Below the pieces are notes generated by a model. The model made no database searches, had not been told where the DNA came from, and saw only the letters and a program-made list of their open reading frames with translations. From NCBI RefSeq assembly GCF_004101245.1, contig NZ_SCIN01000001.1, forward strand, positions 448,784 through 512,783: a stretch of DNA of 64,000 bases, read 5' to 3'. A program made the position numbers and the translations under genes. Of this stretch, positions 30,647-40,095 are shown in pieces (position 1 is the first letter of the stretch; every line of letters begins with the position of its first letter). The stretch comes from Sphingomonas sp. UV9. GTDB taxonomy: Bacteria > Pseudomonadota > Alphaproteobacteria > Sphingomonadales > Sphingomonadaceae.

Positions 30647-31573
30647 ATGAACGATATGACCCCGATGGTTGCACCGGTGCGTGCGCGCAAGCCCGACTGG
30701 ATCCGCGTCAAGGCGCCTACGTCCGCCGGGTTTGCCAAGACCCGCGAACTGATGCGCTCGAAAAGCCTCACGACCGTGTGCGAGGAGGCTGCATGCCCGA
30801 ACATCGGCGAATGCTGGTCTAAAAAGCACGCAACCGTCATGATCCTCGGCGACACCTGCACGCGCGCCTGTGCGTTCTGCAACGTGAAGACCGGCATGCC
30901 GCGCGCGGTCGATCGGATGGAGCCGCAGAACGTCGCCGATGCGGCCGCGCAGATGGGTCTCAACCATATCGTCATCACCTCGGTCGATCGCGACGACCTG
31001 CCCGATGGCGGCGCCTCGCAGTTCGTGAAGGTGATCCAGGCGATCCGTGCGTCGAACCCGACCACGACGATCGAAATCCTGACTCCCGACTTCCGCAACA
31101 AGGCGCAGGCCGCGATCGAGTCGATCGTCGAGGCACGCCCCGACGTCTACAACCACAATCTCGAAACCGTCCCGCGGCTCTACCCGACGATCCGCCCCGG
31201 TGCGCGCTACTACGCGTCGCTCCGCCTGTTGGAGAGCGTCAAGAAGCACGATCCGTCGATCTTCACCAAGTCCGGCGTGATGCTCGGGCTCGGCGAGGAG
31301 CGTCTGGAGATCCATCAGGTTATGGACGACATGCGCTGTGCCGACATCGATTTCCTGACGATGGGCCAGTATCTCCAGCCAACGCCGCGCCATGCCAAGG
31401 TTGCCGAGTTCGTGCCGCCCAAGGCGTTCGACGCCTATGCCTCGATTGCGCGTGCCAAGGGCTTCATGCTCGTCGCGTCGTCACCGCTAACCCGATCCAG
31501 CTATCATGCCGGCGACGACTTCGCGCAGCTTCGCGCGAACCGCGATGCCAAGCTGGGCGTGACGCGCGGCTGA
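30647..31573 (+). CDS. lipA: Lipoyl synthase
   Basis: 308 aa from ATG 30647 ([10 protein letters not shown]). A radical-SAM enzyme that inserts two sulfurs into protein-bound octanoyl groups. The auxiliary cluster uses C45, C50 and C56 ([12 protein letters not shown]), and the radical-SAM cluster uses C71, C75 and C78 (CTRACAFC). The C-terminal [12 protein letters not shown] supplies the serine that ligates the auxiliary cluster. It is followed with a 1-bp overlap by a COQ10-like gene, the usual alphaproteobacterial order. Upstream open frame from 30536 would add 37 residues with no conserved content. Confidence 0.97.
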   Translation: MNDMTPMVAPVRARKPDWIRVKAPTSAGFAKTRELMRSKSLTTVCEEAACPNIGECWSKKHATVMILGDTCTRACAFCNVKTGMPRAVDRMEPQNVADAAAQMGLNHIVITSVDRDDLPDGGASQFVKVIQAIRASNPTTTIEILTPDFRNKAQAAIESIVEARPDVYNHNLETVPRLYPTIRPGARYYASLRLLESVKKHDPSIFTKSGVMLGLGEERLEIHQVMDDMRCADIDFLTMGQYLQPTPRHAKVAEFVPPKAFDAYASIARAKGFMLVASSPLTRSSYHAGDDFAQLRANRDAKLGVTRG

Positions 31574-32046
31574 TGCCGAAGCATTCCGAAACGCGTCACC
31601 TGCCGTATACGCCTGAGCAGATGTTCGACCTAGTGGCCGATGTCGGCCGCTATGCGGAGTTCCTACCCTGGGTCAGCGCGATGCGAGTGCGCTCGAACAG
31701 CGAAACGGAAACGCTGGCGGACATGATCGTCGGCTTCAAGGGCCTGCGCGAGACGTTCACCTCGCGGGTCGAGAAGGTGCGTCCGAGCGAGCTGACCGTA
31801 GACTATGTCGACGGCCCGCTAAAATATCTGCGCAACGAGTGGCATTTCCGCCCCGAGCCTCAGGGCTGTGCGGTCGATTTCACCGTCGACTTCGCGTTCA
31901 AGAACCGGATGTTCGAAATGATCGCCGGCCAGGTGTTCGGCGCCGCGCTCCGAAAGATGATCGGTGCGTTCGAGACGCGGGCGGCAGAGCTTTACGGTGC
32001 CGACGCCTCCGGCAGCAGCAAGTCGAGCGCGCACAACGCCGCCTGA
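31573..32046 (+). CDS. RatA/COQ10 family START-like protein
   Basis: 157 aa. START/SRPBCC fold indicated by ETRHLPYTPEQMFDLVADVGRYAEFLPWV at the N terminus and WHFRPEPQGCAVDFTVDFAFKNRMFE later. In alphaproteobacteria this ubiquinone-binding protein is COQ10-like; in E. coli the same fold is RatA, reported to act on ribosomes. The ATG overlaps the lipA stop by 1 bp (TGATG). Its 3' end overlaps the convergent cinA gene by 55 bp, an unusually long antisense overlap for this window. Function: probably quinone binding rather than toxin. Confidence 0.85.
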   Translation: MPKHSETRHLPYTPEQMFDLVADVGRYAEFLPWVSAMRVRSNSETETLADMIVGFKGLRETFTSRVEKVRPSELTVDYVDGPLKYLRNEWHFRPEPQGCAVDFTVDFAFKNRMFEMIAGQVFGAALRKMIGAFETRAAELYGADASGSSKSSAHNAA

Positions 32047-32507
32047 AGGCGGATGCCGCCGCGGCCGAGATCGCCGAAATCCTTGCGGTCGGCATGAACG
32101 TCCGAAGGGTCACGACCCTTTTCGGCACGGCCGAACACGACCGTCCCAACCGGTTTCTTGAGTGACCCGCCGCCCGGCCCCGCAACGCCCGTGATCGCCA
32201 CCGCGATATCGGCGCCCGACTGCTTCAATGCCGCCTGAGCCATGCTCCACGCCACCGCGATCGACACCGCACCGAACGTTTCGAGCACGTCCGAACTGAT
32301 CTTCAGCACGCCGAGCTTCGCCGCGTTCGAATAGGTTACGAAGCCCACTTCGAAAACGTCCGAAGAACCGGGGATCTCGGTCAGCGCTGCGGCGACGAGC
32401 CCACCGGTGCAACTCTCGGCCACCGCGACGCGGCGCCCGATCGCGCGGTTCTGCTCGACGACTTTTCGCGCGGCGTCGACGAGTTCGGTGGGAAGGATCG
32501 TATCCAT
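31992..32507 (-). CDS. CinA family nicotinamide-nucleotide amidohydrolase
   Basis: 171 aa from ATG 32507 (MDTILPTELVDAARK), the C-terminal CinA domain alone. Deamidates NMN to NaMN in pyridine nucleotide recycling. The conserved VAVAESCTGGLVAAALTEIPGSS (split across two motifs: AESCTGGLVA and FVTYSNAAK) and ITGVAGPGGGS are present. Two starts upstream in frame (to 32669) lie within the upstream secreted-protein gene. The start overlaps the stop of that gene by 1 bp (TGATG). Its 3' end overlaps the COQ10-like gene. Confidence 0.92.
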   Translation of the reverse strand: MDTILPTELVDAARKVVEQNRAIGRRVAVAESCTGGLVAAALTEIPGSSDVFEVGFVTYSNAAKLGVLKISSDVLETFGAVSIAVAWSMAQAALKQSGADIAVAITGVAGPGGGSLKKPVGTVVFGRAEKGRDPSDVHADRKDFGDLGRGGIRLQAALCALDLLLPEASAP

Positions 32508-33031
32508 CAGCGAGTCTCCACCGAGCACAAGGGCAAGGACGCGACCGAGATAGCACCACCGCGCGCCTTTTGCGATTTGAGGTAGCGCAACGTCTCGACG
32601 ACGATCCCGGCCGTATTGCGCGCCGGCAACGGTTCGAGCAGCGTGACGAGGCGGTCGATCGTCGCGCAATCGCGCAGCGCGATCCGCCCGACGATCTGAG
32701 GCACCAGCAACGTCGTCAGCAGTGGCCGGGCGAAATCCGAATCGAGCAGCCCGTCGACGGCTGGGTCGCTAAGCTTGACGATTGCCGCGCGGGCCGCCGG
32801 CCAGGCCCGCTCGGCCTCCGTCTCGTAGCGTCCGAGAAACGCGCTCGACTGTCGCCGGATGAGACTGGCTGCAGGCAACTGTGCCGCGCAAACGCGCCCC
32901 GTCTCACGAATGATGTCGGGCATCGCCACCAATGTCAGCGATTCGGCTTCGGGGCCGGTGATGCAACGCGGTTGTGCCACCGCCGGGCTGGCGAGCAAGG
33001 CGGTGGCGGCAAGCGCGGCGACGATCTTCAT
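32507..33031 (-). CDS. Secreted protein of unknown function
   Basis: 174 aa from ATG 33031 (MKIVAALAATALLASPAVAQ), a clear signal peptide. The mature part is alpha-helical, with two cysteine pairs (RCITGPEAE, RVCAAQLPAA and late DCATIDRL, LCSVETR) that could form disulfides in the periplasm. It sits between ispDF (4-bp overlap upstream) and cinA (1-bp overlap downstream), so it is part of one transcript. I do not recognise the family. Similar small secreted proteins are found at this position in related genomes only as far as I can guess; treat as hypothetical. Confidence 0.7.
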   Translation of the reverse strand: MKIVAALAATALLASPAVAQPRCITGPEAESLTLVAMPDIIRETGRVCAAQLPAASLIRRQSSAFLGRYETEAERAWPAARAAIVKLSDPAVDGLLDSDFARPLLTTLLVPQIVGRIALRDCATIDRLVTLLEPLPARNTAGIVVETLRYLKSQKARGGAISVASLPLCSVETR

Positions 33032-34179
33032 GCCGATGCTCCGGGAACCCGGACCGTCGCCACCGCCTGCGCCGCGATACCCTCGCCACGACCGGTGAAG
33101 CCGAGCCGTTCGGTGGTGGTCGCCTTGACGCTGACCCGGTCGAGCGAGAGCCCGAGCAGATCGGCAATCCGCGCGGTCATCGCCGTGCGGTGGGGACCGA
33201 TCTTGGGGGCCTCGCACATGATCGTCAGGTCAACGAAATCGATTCGGCCGCGCTTGTCGGCGATCAGCTTTGCGGCGTGCTGGAGGAACTGCGCGGAGTC
33301 GGCGCCCTTCCACTGCGGGTCGCTCGGCGGGAAATGCGTGCCGATATCGCCCGCCGCGATCGTGCCGAGCAGTGCGTCGGTGAGCGCGTGGAGCGCGACA
33401 TCCGCGTCGCTATGGCCCGACAGCCCCTTGTCGTGCGGGATCAGCACGCCGCCCAGCCACAGTTCTTCGCCGACTTCGAGCCGGTGCACGTCGAAACCCA
33501 TTGCGGTGCGGGTTTCATACGCGACACGCGCTTCGGCGGCCGCGAAATCTTCGGGATGGGTAACTTTCTCGAGCATCGCCGAGCCCTGCACCAACGCGAC
33601 GCCGACGCCAAGTCGCCGCACCATCTGCGCGTCGTCGGTGGCTTCTTCGTCAGCGGGCCAGACGGCGTGCGCGGCGCGTAACGCCTCGATGGAAAACGCC
33701 TGGGGGGTCTGAACCCGGTTGAGGTCCGCACGGGGCACGACATCCCCGAGCAGGACGCTGCCGTGGGCGAGCGTATCGATCACCGGGAGGACCGGGACGG
33801 CGGCGTCTCTCGTCTTGAGCGCGTCGACGAGCGAATCGATGACGGCTGCGGATAGGAAGGGGCGAGCGGCGTCGTGGATCAACACGTGCGTCGCGTCGCC
33901 AATCGCCGCGAGCCCGTTCGCGACCGACTCGCGGCGCGTCGCGCCACCGACGACGACCCGCGAGCCTTTACCCAGCGCACCGATCGCGAGCGGCTGCTGT
34001 CCTTCGGCCACGACGACAATGGTTTCGGCGATCGCGGGATGTGCCGCGAATGCATCAAAGGAATAGCCGATCATCGGTCGTCCTGCGATGCGCGCGAACT
34101 GCTTGGGAACCGATCCGCCGGCTCGCACGCCGGTTCCGGCGGCGACGATGATCGCGACGATACGCTGTGCTGATGCCAT
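33028..34179 (-). CDS. ispDF: Bifunctional IspD/IspF
   Basis: 383 aa from ATG 34179. Residues about 1-222 are IspD (2-C-methyl-D-erythritol 4-phosphate cytidylyltransferase) with IVAAGTGVRAGGSVPKQF and HDAARPFL. Residues about 225-383 are IspF (MEcPP synthase), with zinc ligands D230 and H232 (GFDVHRL) and SGHSDADVALHALTDALLG. The two steps bracket IspE in the non-mevalonate isoprenoid pathway. The fusion is normal in alphaproteobacteria. It is divergent from dusB and followed by a coupled secreted protein and cinA. Confidence 0.97.
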   Translation of the reverse strand: MASAQRIVAIIVAAGTGVRAGGSVPKQFARIAGRPMIGYSFDAFAAHPAIAETIVVVAEGQQPLAIGALGKGSRVVVGGATRRESVANGLAAIGDATHVLIHDAARPFLSAAVIDSLVDALKTRDAAVPVLPVIDTLAHGSVLLGDVVPRADLNRVQTPQAFSIEALRAAHAVWPADEEATDDAQMVRRLGVGVALVQGSAMLEKVTHPEDFAAAEARVAYETRTAMGFDVHRLEVGEELWLGGVLIPHDKGLSGHSDADVALHALTDALLGTIAAGDIGTHFPPSDPQWKGADSAQFLQHAAKLIADKRGRIDFVDLTIMCEAPKIGPHRTAMTARIADLLGLSLDRVSVKATTTERLGFTGRGEGIAAQAVATVRVPGASA

Positions 34180-34270
34180 GCTCGCCACGTAGCGCGTCCC
34201 CCGCGCGCTCGCCAGCCTTGCCTGTAGAGGCAGGGTCGGGTAGGGGATTGCCTCTTTTTCAGGCACATCC

Positions 34271-35269
34271 ATGCGCAGTTTATCCCCTATCCAGATCGGT
34301 CCCGTCCGGATCGAAAGCCCCGTGGTGCTCGCGCCGATGACGGGCGTCACCGACATGCCGTTCCGCACGCTCGTGCGACGCTATGGCTCGGGGCTCAACG
34401 TCACCGAGATGGTCGCAAGCCAGGCGGCGATCCGCGAGACGCGGCAGTCGTTGCAGAAGGCTGCGTGGGACCGTCTCGAGGAGCCGGTATCGATGCAGTT
34501 GATCGGCTGCACCCCGTACGAGATGGGCGAGGCGGCCAAGCTCAGCCAGGATCGCGGCGCGGCGATCATCGACATCAACATGGGCTGTCCGGTGCGCAAG
34601 GTCGTCAACGGCGATGCGGGCTCGGCGCTCATGCGCGACCTGAAGCTCGCCAGCGCAATCGTCGACGCGACCGTCAAGGCGGTGGACGTACCCGTGACGC
34701 TCAAGATGCGGATGGGCTGGTGCCATGACAGCCTCAATGCACCCGAGCTCGCGCGGATCGCCGAAGATCTCGGCGTAAAGCTGATCACCGTCCACGGCCG
34801 CACGCGCAACCAGATGTACAAGGGCAGTGCCGACTGGGGCTTCGTCCGCTCGGTCAAGGATGCAGTGTCGGTGCCGGTCATCGTCAACGGCGATATCTGC
34901 ACGATAGAGGACGCGGAGGCGGCGATGGACCAGTCGGGCGCAGACGGGCTGATGATCGGCCGCGGCGCGTACGGCAAGCCCTGGGTGCTCGGGCAGGTGA
35001 TGGAGTGGTTCGCCACCGGTCGCCGCATCGAGGATCCCTCGATCCCCGAACAATATGATGCGATCGCCGGGCATTACGAGGCGATGCTCGAACATTACGG
35101 GATCGAGACCGGCGTCAACATGGCGCGCAAGCATATCGGCTGGTACACCAAGGGGTTGCCCGGATCGGCTGAGTTCCGGAACAAGGTGAACCAGGTTCCC
35201 GATCCAAAGCAGGTCAAGGCGATGCTCGCCGAGTTCTACGCTCCCTGGCTCGACCTTGCAGCGGCGTGA
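34271..35269 (+). CDS. dusB: tRNA-dihydrouridine synthase (DusB/NifR3)
   Basis: 332 aa. A FMN TIM-barrel enzyme that reduces specific uridines in t[19 protein letters not shown], the catalytic-Cys region [34 protein letters not shown] and the FMN-phosphate site [10 protein letters not shown] are all visible. It starts the conserved nifR3-ntrB-ntrC-ntrY-ntrX run of alphaproteobacteria, overlapping ntrB by 14 bp. Whether the enzyme itself affects nitrogen control is not known; the linkage is the historical source of the name nifR3. Confidence 0.95.
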   Translation: MRSLSPIQIGPVRIESPVVLAPMTGVTDMPFRTLVRRYGSGLNVTEMVASQAAIRETRQSLQKAAWDRLEEPVSMQLIGCTPYEMGEAAKLSQDRGAAIIDINMGCPVRKVVNGDAGSALMRDLKLASAIVDATVKAVDVPVTLKMRMGWCHDSLNAPELARIAEDLGVKLITVHGRTRNQMYKGSADWGFVRSVKDAVSVPVIVNGDICTIEDAEAAMDQSGADGLMIGRGAYGKPWVLGQVMEWFATGRRIEDPSIPEQYDAIAGHYEAMLEHYGIETGVNMARKHIGWYTKGLPGSAEFRNKVNQVPDPKQVKAMLAEFYAPWLDLAAA

Positions 35270-36320
35270 CGCCCAATCGCGAAGTCGGCCTGGTTTTGCC
35301 GAGCTGTTTTCGGCGCTGCCGGTCGCGGTCGTCGTCGTCGACCCGAACCACCGCGTCGCCCACGCCAATGCTCTCGCTGAGCAGCTGCTGAACCTCTCCG
35401 AGCGGCTGATGATCGGCCAACCGCTCGACGCGATCATTCCGCCGCCCGACGATCCGCGCAACCGTGACGGACACGGGCTGGCCGTCTATGACACGGAGAT
35501 GTCGACCGCGCGGGGTGGCAAGATCCGCGTCGACTTCGCCGAGACGCAAATCGCCGACTATCCCGGTTGGCGCGCGATCACGCTGCATGCCGCAGCGACT
35601 TCGCGACGCCTGGGGCACTCGGCGGACCGCGCGGCGGGCGCCAGGGCGGCGGTCGGTGCTGCAGCGATGCTGGCGCACGAGATCAAGAACCCGCTGTCGG
35701 GCATTCGCGGTGCGGCACAATTGCTGGGTGCGGGCGAACTGACCACGCTAATCGTGACCGAGGTGGACCGGATCGCCGCGCTGATCGACCGGATGCAGGA
35801 TTTTAGCGACACGCGTCCGCTGCCGCTCGAGAGCGAGAACATCTACCCGCTGCTTGGGCACGCGCGACGCCTTGCGCTCGCCGGGTTCGCGCGCGGAATC
35901 CCGATCGAGGAGCGCTTCGATCCTTCGCTCCCGCCTGCACAGATCAACCGCGATGCGCTGCTCCAGATCGTCATAAATCTTCTCAAGAACGCGCGAGAAG
36001 CCATTAGAAACGAACGCGAACCGCGGATCGTACTGACCACGGCCTACCGCCACGGCATCACCGTGAGTTCGGCGCCGGGCAAGCCGCGTCTGCCGTTGCC
36101 GATCGAGATCTGCGTATTCGACAATGGTCCGGGCGCGCCGGTCGATATCGCCGATCACCTGTTCGACCCGTTCGTCTCCGGCCGTCGCGAAGGGCAGGGG
36201 CTCGGTCTCGCGCTGGTCGACAAGCTCACGCGCGACATGGGCGGCATCGTCCAATATGCCCGCGAAGGGAATCCCGAGATGACCGTCCTCCGCCTGTTGC
36301 TGCCGAGAGCGGCGTCATGA
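35256..36320 (+). CDS. ntrB: Nitrogen regulation sensor kinase NtrB
   Basis: 354 aa from TTG 35256, inside the end of dusB; the alternative starts are far inside the PAS domain. The N-terminal PAS domain (about 15-110) is followed by HisKA with the phosphorylated H141 in [21 protein letters not shown], then a catalytic ATPase domain with N box LKNAREAI and G boxes VFDNGPG and [11 protein letters not shown]. It is cytoplasmic and phosphorylates or dephosphorylates NtrC in response to PII. Overlaps ntrC by 4 bp (ATGA). The weak start codon and lack of a clear binding site fit translational coupling. Confidence 0.93.
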   Translation: MQRRDAQSRSRPGFAELFSALPVAVVVVDPNHRVAHANALAEQLLNLSERLMIGQPLDAIIPPPDDPRNRDGHGLAVYDTEMSTARGGKIRVDFAETQIADYPGWRAITLHAAATSRRLGHSADRAAGARAAVGAAAMLAHEIKNPLSGIRGAAQLLGAGELTTLIVTEVDRIAALIDRMQDFSDTRPLPLESENIYPLLGHARRLALAGFARGIPIEERFDPSLPPAQINRDALLQIVINLLKNAREAIRNEREPRIVLTTAYRHGITVSSAPGKPRLPLPIEICVFDNGPGAPVDIADHLFDPFVSGRREGQGLGLALVDKLTRDMGGIVQYAREGNPEMTVLRLLLPRAAS

Positions 36321-37768
36321 GCACTGTCCTGGTCGTCGACGACGACGCCGCTATCCGGACCGTCGTTGCGCAGGCGCTTCGCCGTGCAGGGCATGACGTC
36401 GCCGTCGCCGACAGCCTGGCGCAACTCGAACGCGCGCTAGCGGCGTCGCTCCCCGATGTTCTCATTACCGACGTCATCCTTCCCGACGGCGACGGCATCG
36501 ATCATGTCCGCAGCGTCTCGTCACGCTTTCCCTTGCTGCCGATCATCGTCCTGTCGGCGCAGAACACGCTGACGACGGCCGTCCGTGCTGCCGAAGTCGG
36601 CGCCTACGAATATTTGCCCAAGCCGTTCGACCTCGACGTGCTGACCCGCACGGTCGCCGGTGCGCTCGCGCGCGGCGGGATGATCAGCGAGGATGCGCTC
36701 CACGACGAGGACCGCGCGCTGCCGTTGATCGGGCGATCGGCGGCGATGCAGGATGTGTACCGGATCATCGCGCGGGTCGTCTCGAACGACCTGACCGTAC
36801 TGATCTCGGGCGAATCGGGGACCGGCAAGGAACTCGTCGCGCGGGCGATCCACGATCTCGGGCCACGCAACGCGGCGCCGTTCGTGGCGATCAACATGGC
36901 CGCTATCCCGCGCGAACTGATCGAGGCCGAGCTGTTCGGGCATGAACGCGGTGCCTTCACCGGCGCAGCGGCGCGCAATGCCGGCCGGTTCGAACAGGCA
37001 TCCGAGGGAACGCTGTTCCTCGACGAGATCGGCGACATGCCGATGGAGGCGCAGACCCGCTTGCTGCGCGTGCTTCAGTCGGGCGAGTTCACAAGCGTCG
37101 GCGGCGCGCGGACGATCCGCGTTGACGTCCGCATCGTCGCCGCCACCAATCGCGATCTCAACGCGCAGGTCGCCGCGGGGCATTTCCGGGAGGACCTGTT
37201 CTACCGCCTCAACGTGGTCCCGATCGCGCTGCCCGCGCTACGCGAGCGCCGCCAGGATATCGCATTGCTGGCGCGTCACTTTCTCGACCATGCCGCGATG
37301 CAGGGCCTGCCACGCCGACAGCTGGGCAGCGACGCGCTCACCGAACTCGGCGCGCACGACTGGCCTGGCAACGTCCGCGAGCTCGAAAACCTGATGCGCA
37401 GGCTCGCGGTGCTGGCGCGCGACGAAGTTATCGGTGCCGACGCGATCCGGGCGATGGTCGGCACGCAGGCGATCGTCGGCATGCCTGCCGATATCGAGAT
37501 CGGCCAGGCCGTCCGGGCGATGATCGAGCGGATTGCGCGCGAAAACCCCGCCGCGCTCGACGATGGGACGCTGTACGACCGCATCATCGGCGAGGTCGAA
37601 CGCCCGTTGATCGAGGCGATGCTGGCCCGCCACGGGCAGAACCAGCTGCGCGCCGCCCGCGCGATGGGGATCAACCGCAATACGCTGCGCAAACGCCTCG
37701 ACACGCTCGGCATCGATATCGGCCAGGGCGGCGAATCCCAACGCCTTGAAGAGACCGAACGACCCTGA
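36317..37768 (+). CDS. ntrC: Nitrogen regulation response regulator NtrC
   Basis: 483 aa. Receiver domain (1-120) with phosphoacceptor D52 in ITDVILPDGDG; AAA+ domain (about 140-380) with Walker A GESGTGKE, the sigma-54 contact loop GAFTGA and Walker B LFLDEIGDMP; C-terminal Fis-type helix-turn-helix (RAARAMGINRNTLRKRLDTLG). It activates sigma-54 promoters of nitrogen assimilation genes. Coupled to ntrB by a 4-bp overlap. The full GAFTGA motif contrasts with the missing loop in NtrX nearby. Confidence 0.96.
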   Translation: MSTVLVVDDDAAIRTVVAQALRRAGHDVAVADSLAQLERALAASLPDVLITDVILPDGDGIDHVRSVSSRFPLLPIIVLSAQNTLTTAVRAAEVGAYEYLPKPFDLDVLTRTVAGALARGGMISEDALHDEDRALPLIGRSAAMQDVYRIIARVVSNDLTVLISGESGTGKELVARAIHDLGPRNAAPFVAINMAAIPRELIEAELFGHERGAFTGAAARNAGRFEQASEGTLFLDEIGDMPMEAQTRLLRVLQSGEFTSVGGARTIRVDVRIVAATNRDLNAQVAAGHFREDLFYRLNVVPIALPALRERRQDIALLARHFLDHAAMQGLPRRQLGSDALTELGAHDWPGNVRELENLMRRLAVLARDEVIGADAIRAMVGTQAIVGMPADIEIGQAVRAMIERIARENPAALDDGTLYDRIIGEVERPLIEAMLARHGQNQLRAARAMGINRNTLRKRLDTLGIDIGQGGESQRLEETERP

Positions 37769-37820
37769 GTCTGTCATTATGTGGTTTCCTAGCAACGGTT
37801 GACGTTGTATCGGGGCAACG

Positions 37821-40091
37821 ATGATCGCTTCCGCGACGCTACCTATGGATGAGGACGGCCCTGCACACCGGTTCGCGGTGACGCCTGCGGTCGAGGCGCT
37901 GGTTCTGGCGGTCGCCGTCGCGATCGGCGTCGCGAGCTATTTCATTATCACCGGTACCGACGCACCGCAGCGCCTGATCCCGCCGCCGCTGGTCGCGCTG
38001 CTGCTCGTTGCCAACCTCGTGCCCGGCATCGCCTTGCTGATGCTGCTCGGCCGGCGCGTGGCGATGCGGCGCGCGGCGCGGTCGCCTGTAGGCGGAGGTG
38101 GACGCCTCCATGTCCGCCTCGTCGCGCTGTTCTCGATCGTCGCCGCGGTACCGATGCTGCTGGTGACGATCTTCGCGTCGCTGCTGTTCCAGTACGGTGT
38201 CCAGTTCTGGTATTCCGACCAGGCGCGCGGAATGCTCGAGAACGCCACCGCGCTCGCGCAATCTTCCTATGCGCGCCAGCTCAGTCGCTGGGAGGAGGCG
38301 ACCGTGACGATGGCCGCGGACATGTCGGGCTATCTGGAGGCAAAGTCGCTCCAGAGCCCCGATTTCTCCGGCTATTTCCTTCAGCAGGTCTATTATCGCA
38401 GCCTGTCCGAGGCGGCGCTGTTCAAGGTTACGCCGGACAACGAGATTCAGACCTTTGCGGTCGTCGACCCCTACAAGATCGATTTCGCACGCCAGGTGAC
38501 GCCGCAATCGATCGCCCAACTCCGCGCCGGCAAGTCGGCGGTTGTCGCGGTCACTGGCGACCGGATCCAGACGATCACGCTCCTGCCCGGTTCCGACGAA
38601 CTGTTCCTCTATGCCGGACGCGTCGAGGATACCAAGCTGCTCTCCGGCCAGACCGTCCGCGCGAACGAGGTGCTGACGAGCTACAGGTCGCTGCTGGCGC
38701 GCTCGCGCAGCCTCCAGTTGCGGTTCAACGCCGCGTTGCTGGTGATCTCGCTGCTGATCGTCGGGGTTGCCGTCTGGATCGCGCTCGCGGTAGCCGATCG
38801 CCTAGTCCGTCCGGTGGGCGAACTCGTTGACGCCGCGCGGCGCGTCGCAAGCGGCGACCTGACCGCGCGCGTCCCCGATCCGCGCAGCCGCGACGAAGTC
38901 GGAACGCTCGCCAACGCCTTCAACCAGATGACCGGGCAGCTCGAGGAACAGAATACCGAGCTCGTCACCGCCAATGGCCAGCTCGAAAACCGACGTGCGC
39001 TGATCGAGGCGGTGATGGCCGGCGTGTCGGCGGGCGTCGTCGCGACCGGGCGCGAGCGCACGATCACGATAGCCAATGATTCCGCGGTCACGCTGCTCGG
39101 GACCGATGCGGGCGGCCTCGTCGGACGCAAGCTAGTCGACGTCGCCCCCGAACTCGATGCGATGCTCGACGGGGGCGACCGCGAGGCGATCGTCGAGGTC
39201 GGGCAGGGCGGCGATGTCCGCACGCTGGCGGTCCGCATCGCCCGCCCGGCGACCGGGCCGATCCTCACCTTCGACGACATCACGCAGCAATTGCTCGATC
39301 AGCGCCGCGCGGCCTGGTCCGACGTCGCCCGGCGGATCGCGCACGAGATCAAGAATCCGCTGACACCAATCCAGCTCGCTGCCGAGCGTCTGCAACGACG
39401 CTATGGCGCAAAGGCCGAGATGCAGGACGGCACGTTCTCGCGACTTACCGACACGATCATCCGCCAAGTCGGCGATCTGCGCCGGATGGTCGACGAATTC
39501 TCGTCGTTCGCGCGCATGCCCAAGCCCGTCTTCCGCGAGGAGTCGTTGGTCGATGCCGCTCGCCAGGCGCTTTTCCTGCACGAGGTGGCGCATCCCGCGA
39601 TCGGCTTCCACCTCGTCAACGACGACCCCGGCTTGGCGCTGGTCTGCGATCGTCGCCAGATCGGCCAGGCGCTCACGAACATCGTCAAGAACGCGGTCGA
39701 AGCCATTGAATCGCGAGGCGAACCCGGTGGATCGGTGACCATGACGCTTAGCCAGGAGCCGGGCCGGAGCGTGACGATCGCGGTCGCGGATACCGGCATC
39801 GGCCTGCCCGCCGACCGCGACCGGATCATGGAGCCCTATGTTACCACGCGGGCGCGCGGCACCGGCCTCGGGCTTGCCATCGTCAAGAAGATCATTGAGG
39901 AGCATTGCGGTACGATCGGTTTTTCCGACCGGCCGGGTGGCGGCACGCTCGTCAAGATGATCTTCGACACCAGGGCCCTGGCTGAACTCGACCAGGGGGG
40001 CCTGAACCAGGCGGAGCTCGACGCAAGAGGGCCGCTACCCGAGGGGGCAGGGGATGGCCAACTCGCCACCATGACTCGTAACCGGACATGA
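37821..40091 (+). CDS. ntrY: Membrane sensor histidine kinase NtrY
   Basis: 756 aa. Three to four transmembrane segments in the N-terminal 330 residues (about 24-43, 54-75, 95-125 and 303-325) enclose a periplasmic region. A HAMP linker (VADRLVRPVGELVDAARRVA, split) leads to a PAS domain (about 390-480). HisKA carries H508 in [21 protein letters not shown], and the ATPase domain has IVKNAVEAI, VADTGIGLP and GTGLGLAIVKKI. NtrY with NtrX senses an undefined signal and affects nitrogen use, respiration and envelope. It starts 52 bp after ntrC ends. Confidence 0.94.
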   Translation: MIASATLPMDEDGPAHRFAVTPAVEALVLAVAVAIGVASYFIITGTDAPQRLIPPPLVALLLVANLVPGIALLMLLGRRVAMRRAARSPVGGGGRLHVRLVALFSIVAAVPMLLVTIFASLLFQYGVQFWYSDQARGMLENATALAQSSYARQLSRWEEATVTMAADMSGYLEAKSLQSPDFSGYFLQQVYYRSLSEAALFKVTPDNEIQTFAVVDPYKIDFARQVTPQSIAQLRAGKSAVVAVTGDRIQTITLLPGSDELFLYAGRVEDTKLLSGQTVRANEVLTSYRSLLARSRSLQLRFNAALLVISLLIVGVAVWIALAVADRLVRPVGELVDAARRVASGDLTARVPDPRSRDEVGTLANAFNQMTGQLEEQNTELVTANGQLENRRALIEAVMAGVSAGVVATGRERTITIANDSAVTLLGTDAGGLVGRKLVDVAPELDAMLDGGDREAIVEVGQGGDVRTLAVRIARPATGPILTFDDITQQLLDQRRAAWSDVARRIAHEIKNPLTPIQLAAERLQRRYGAKAEMQDGTFSRLTDTIIRQVGDLRRMVDEFSSFARMPKPVFREESLVDAARQALFLHEVAHPAIGFHLVNDDPGLALVCDRRQIGQALTNIVKNAVEAIESRGEPGGSVTMTLSQEPGRSVTIAVADTGIGLPADRDRIMEPYVTTRARGTGLGLAIVKKIIEEHCGTIGFSDRPGGGTLVKMIFDTRALAELDQGGLNQAELDARGPLPEGAGDGQLATMTRNRT

Positions 40092-40095
40092 TTTG

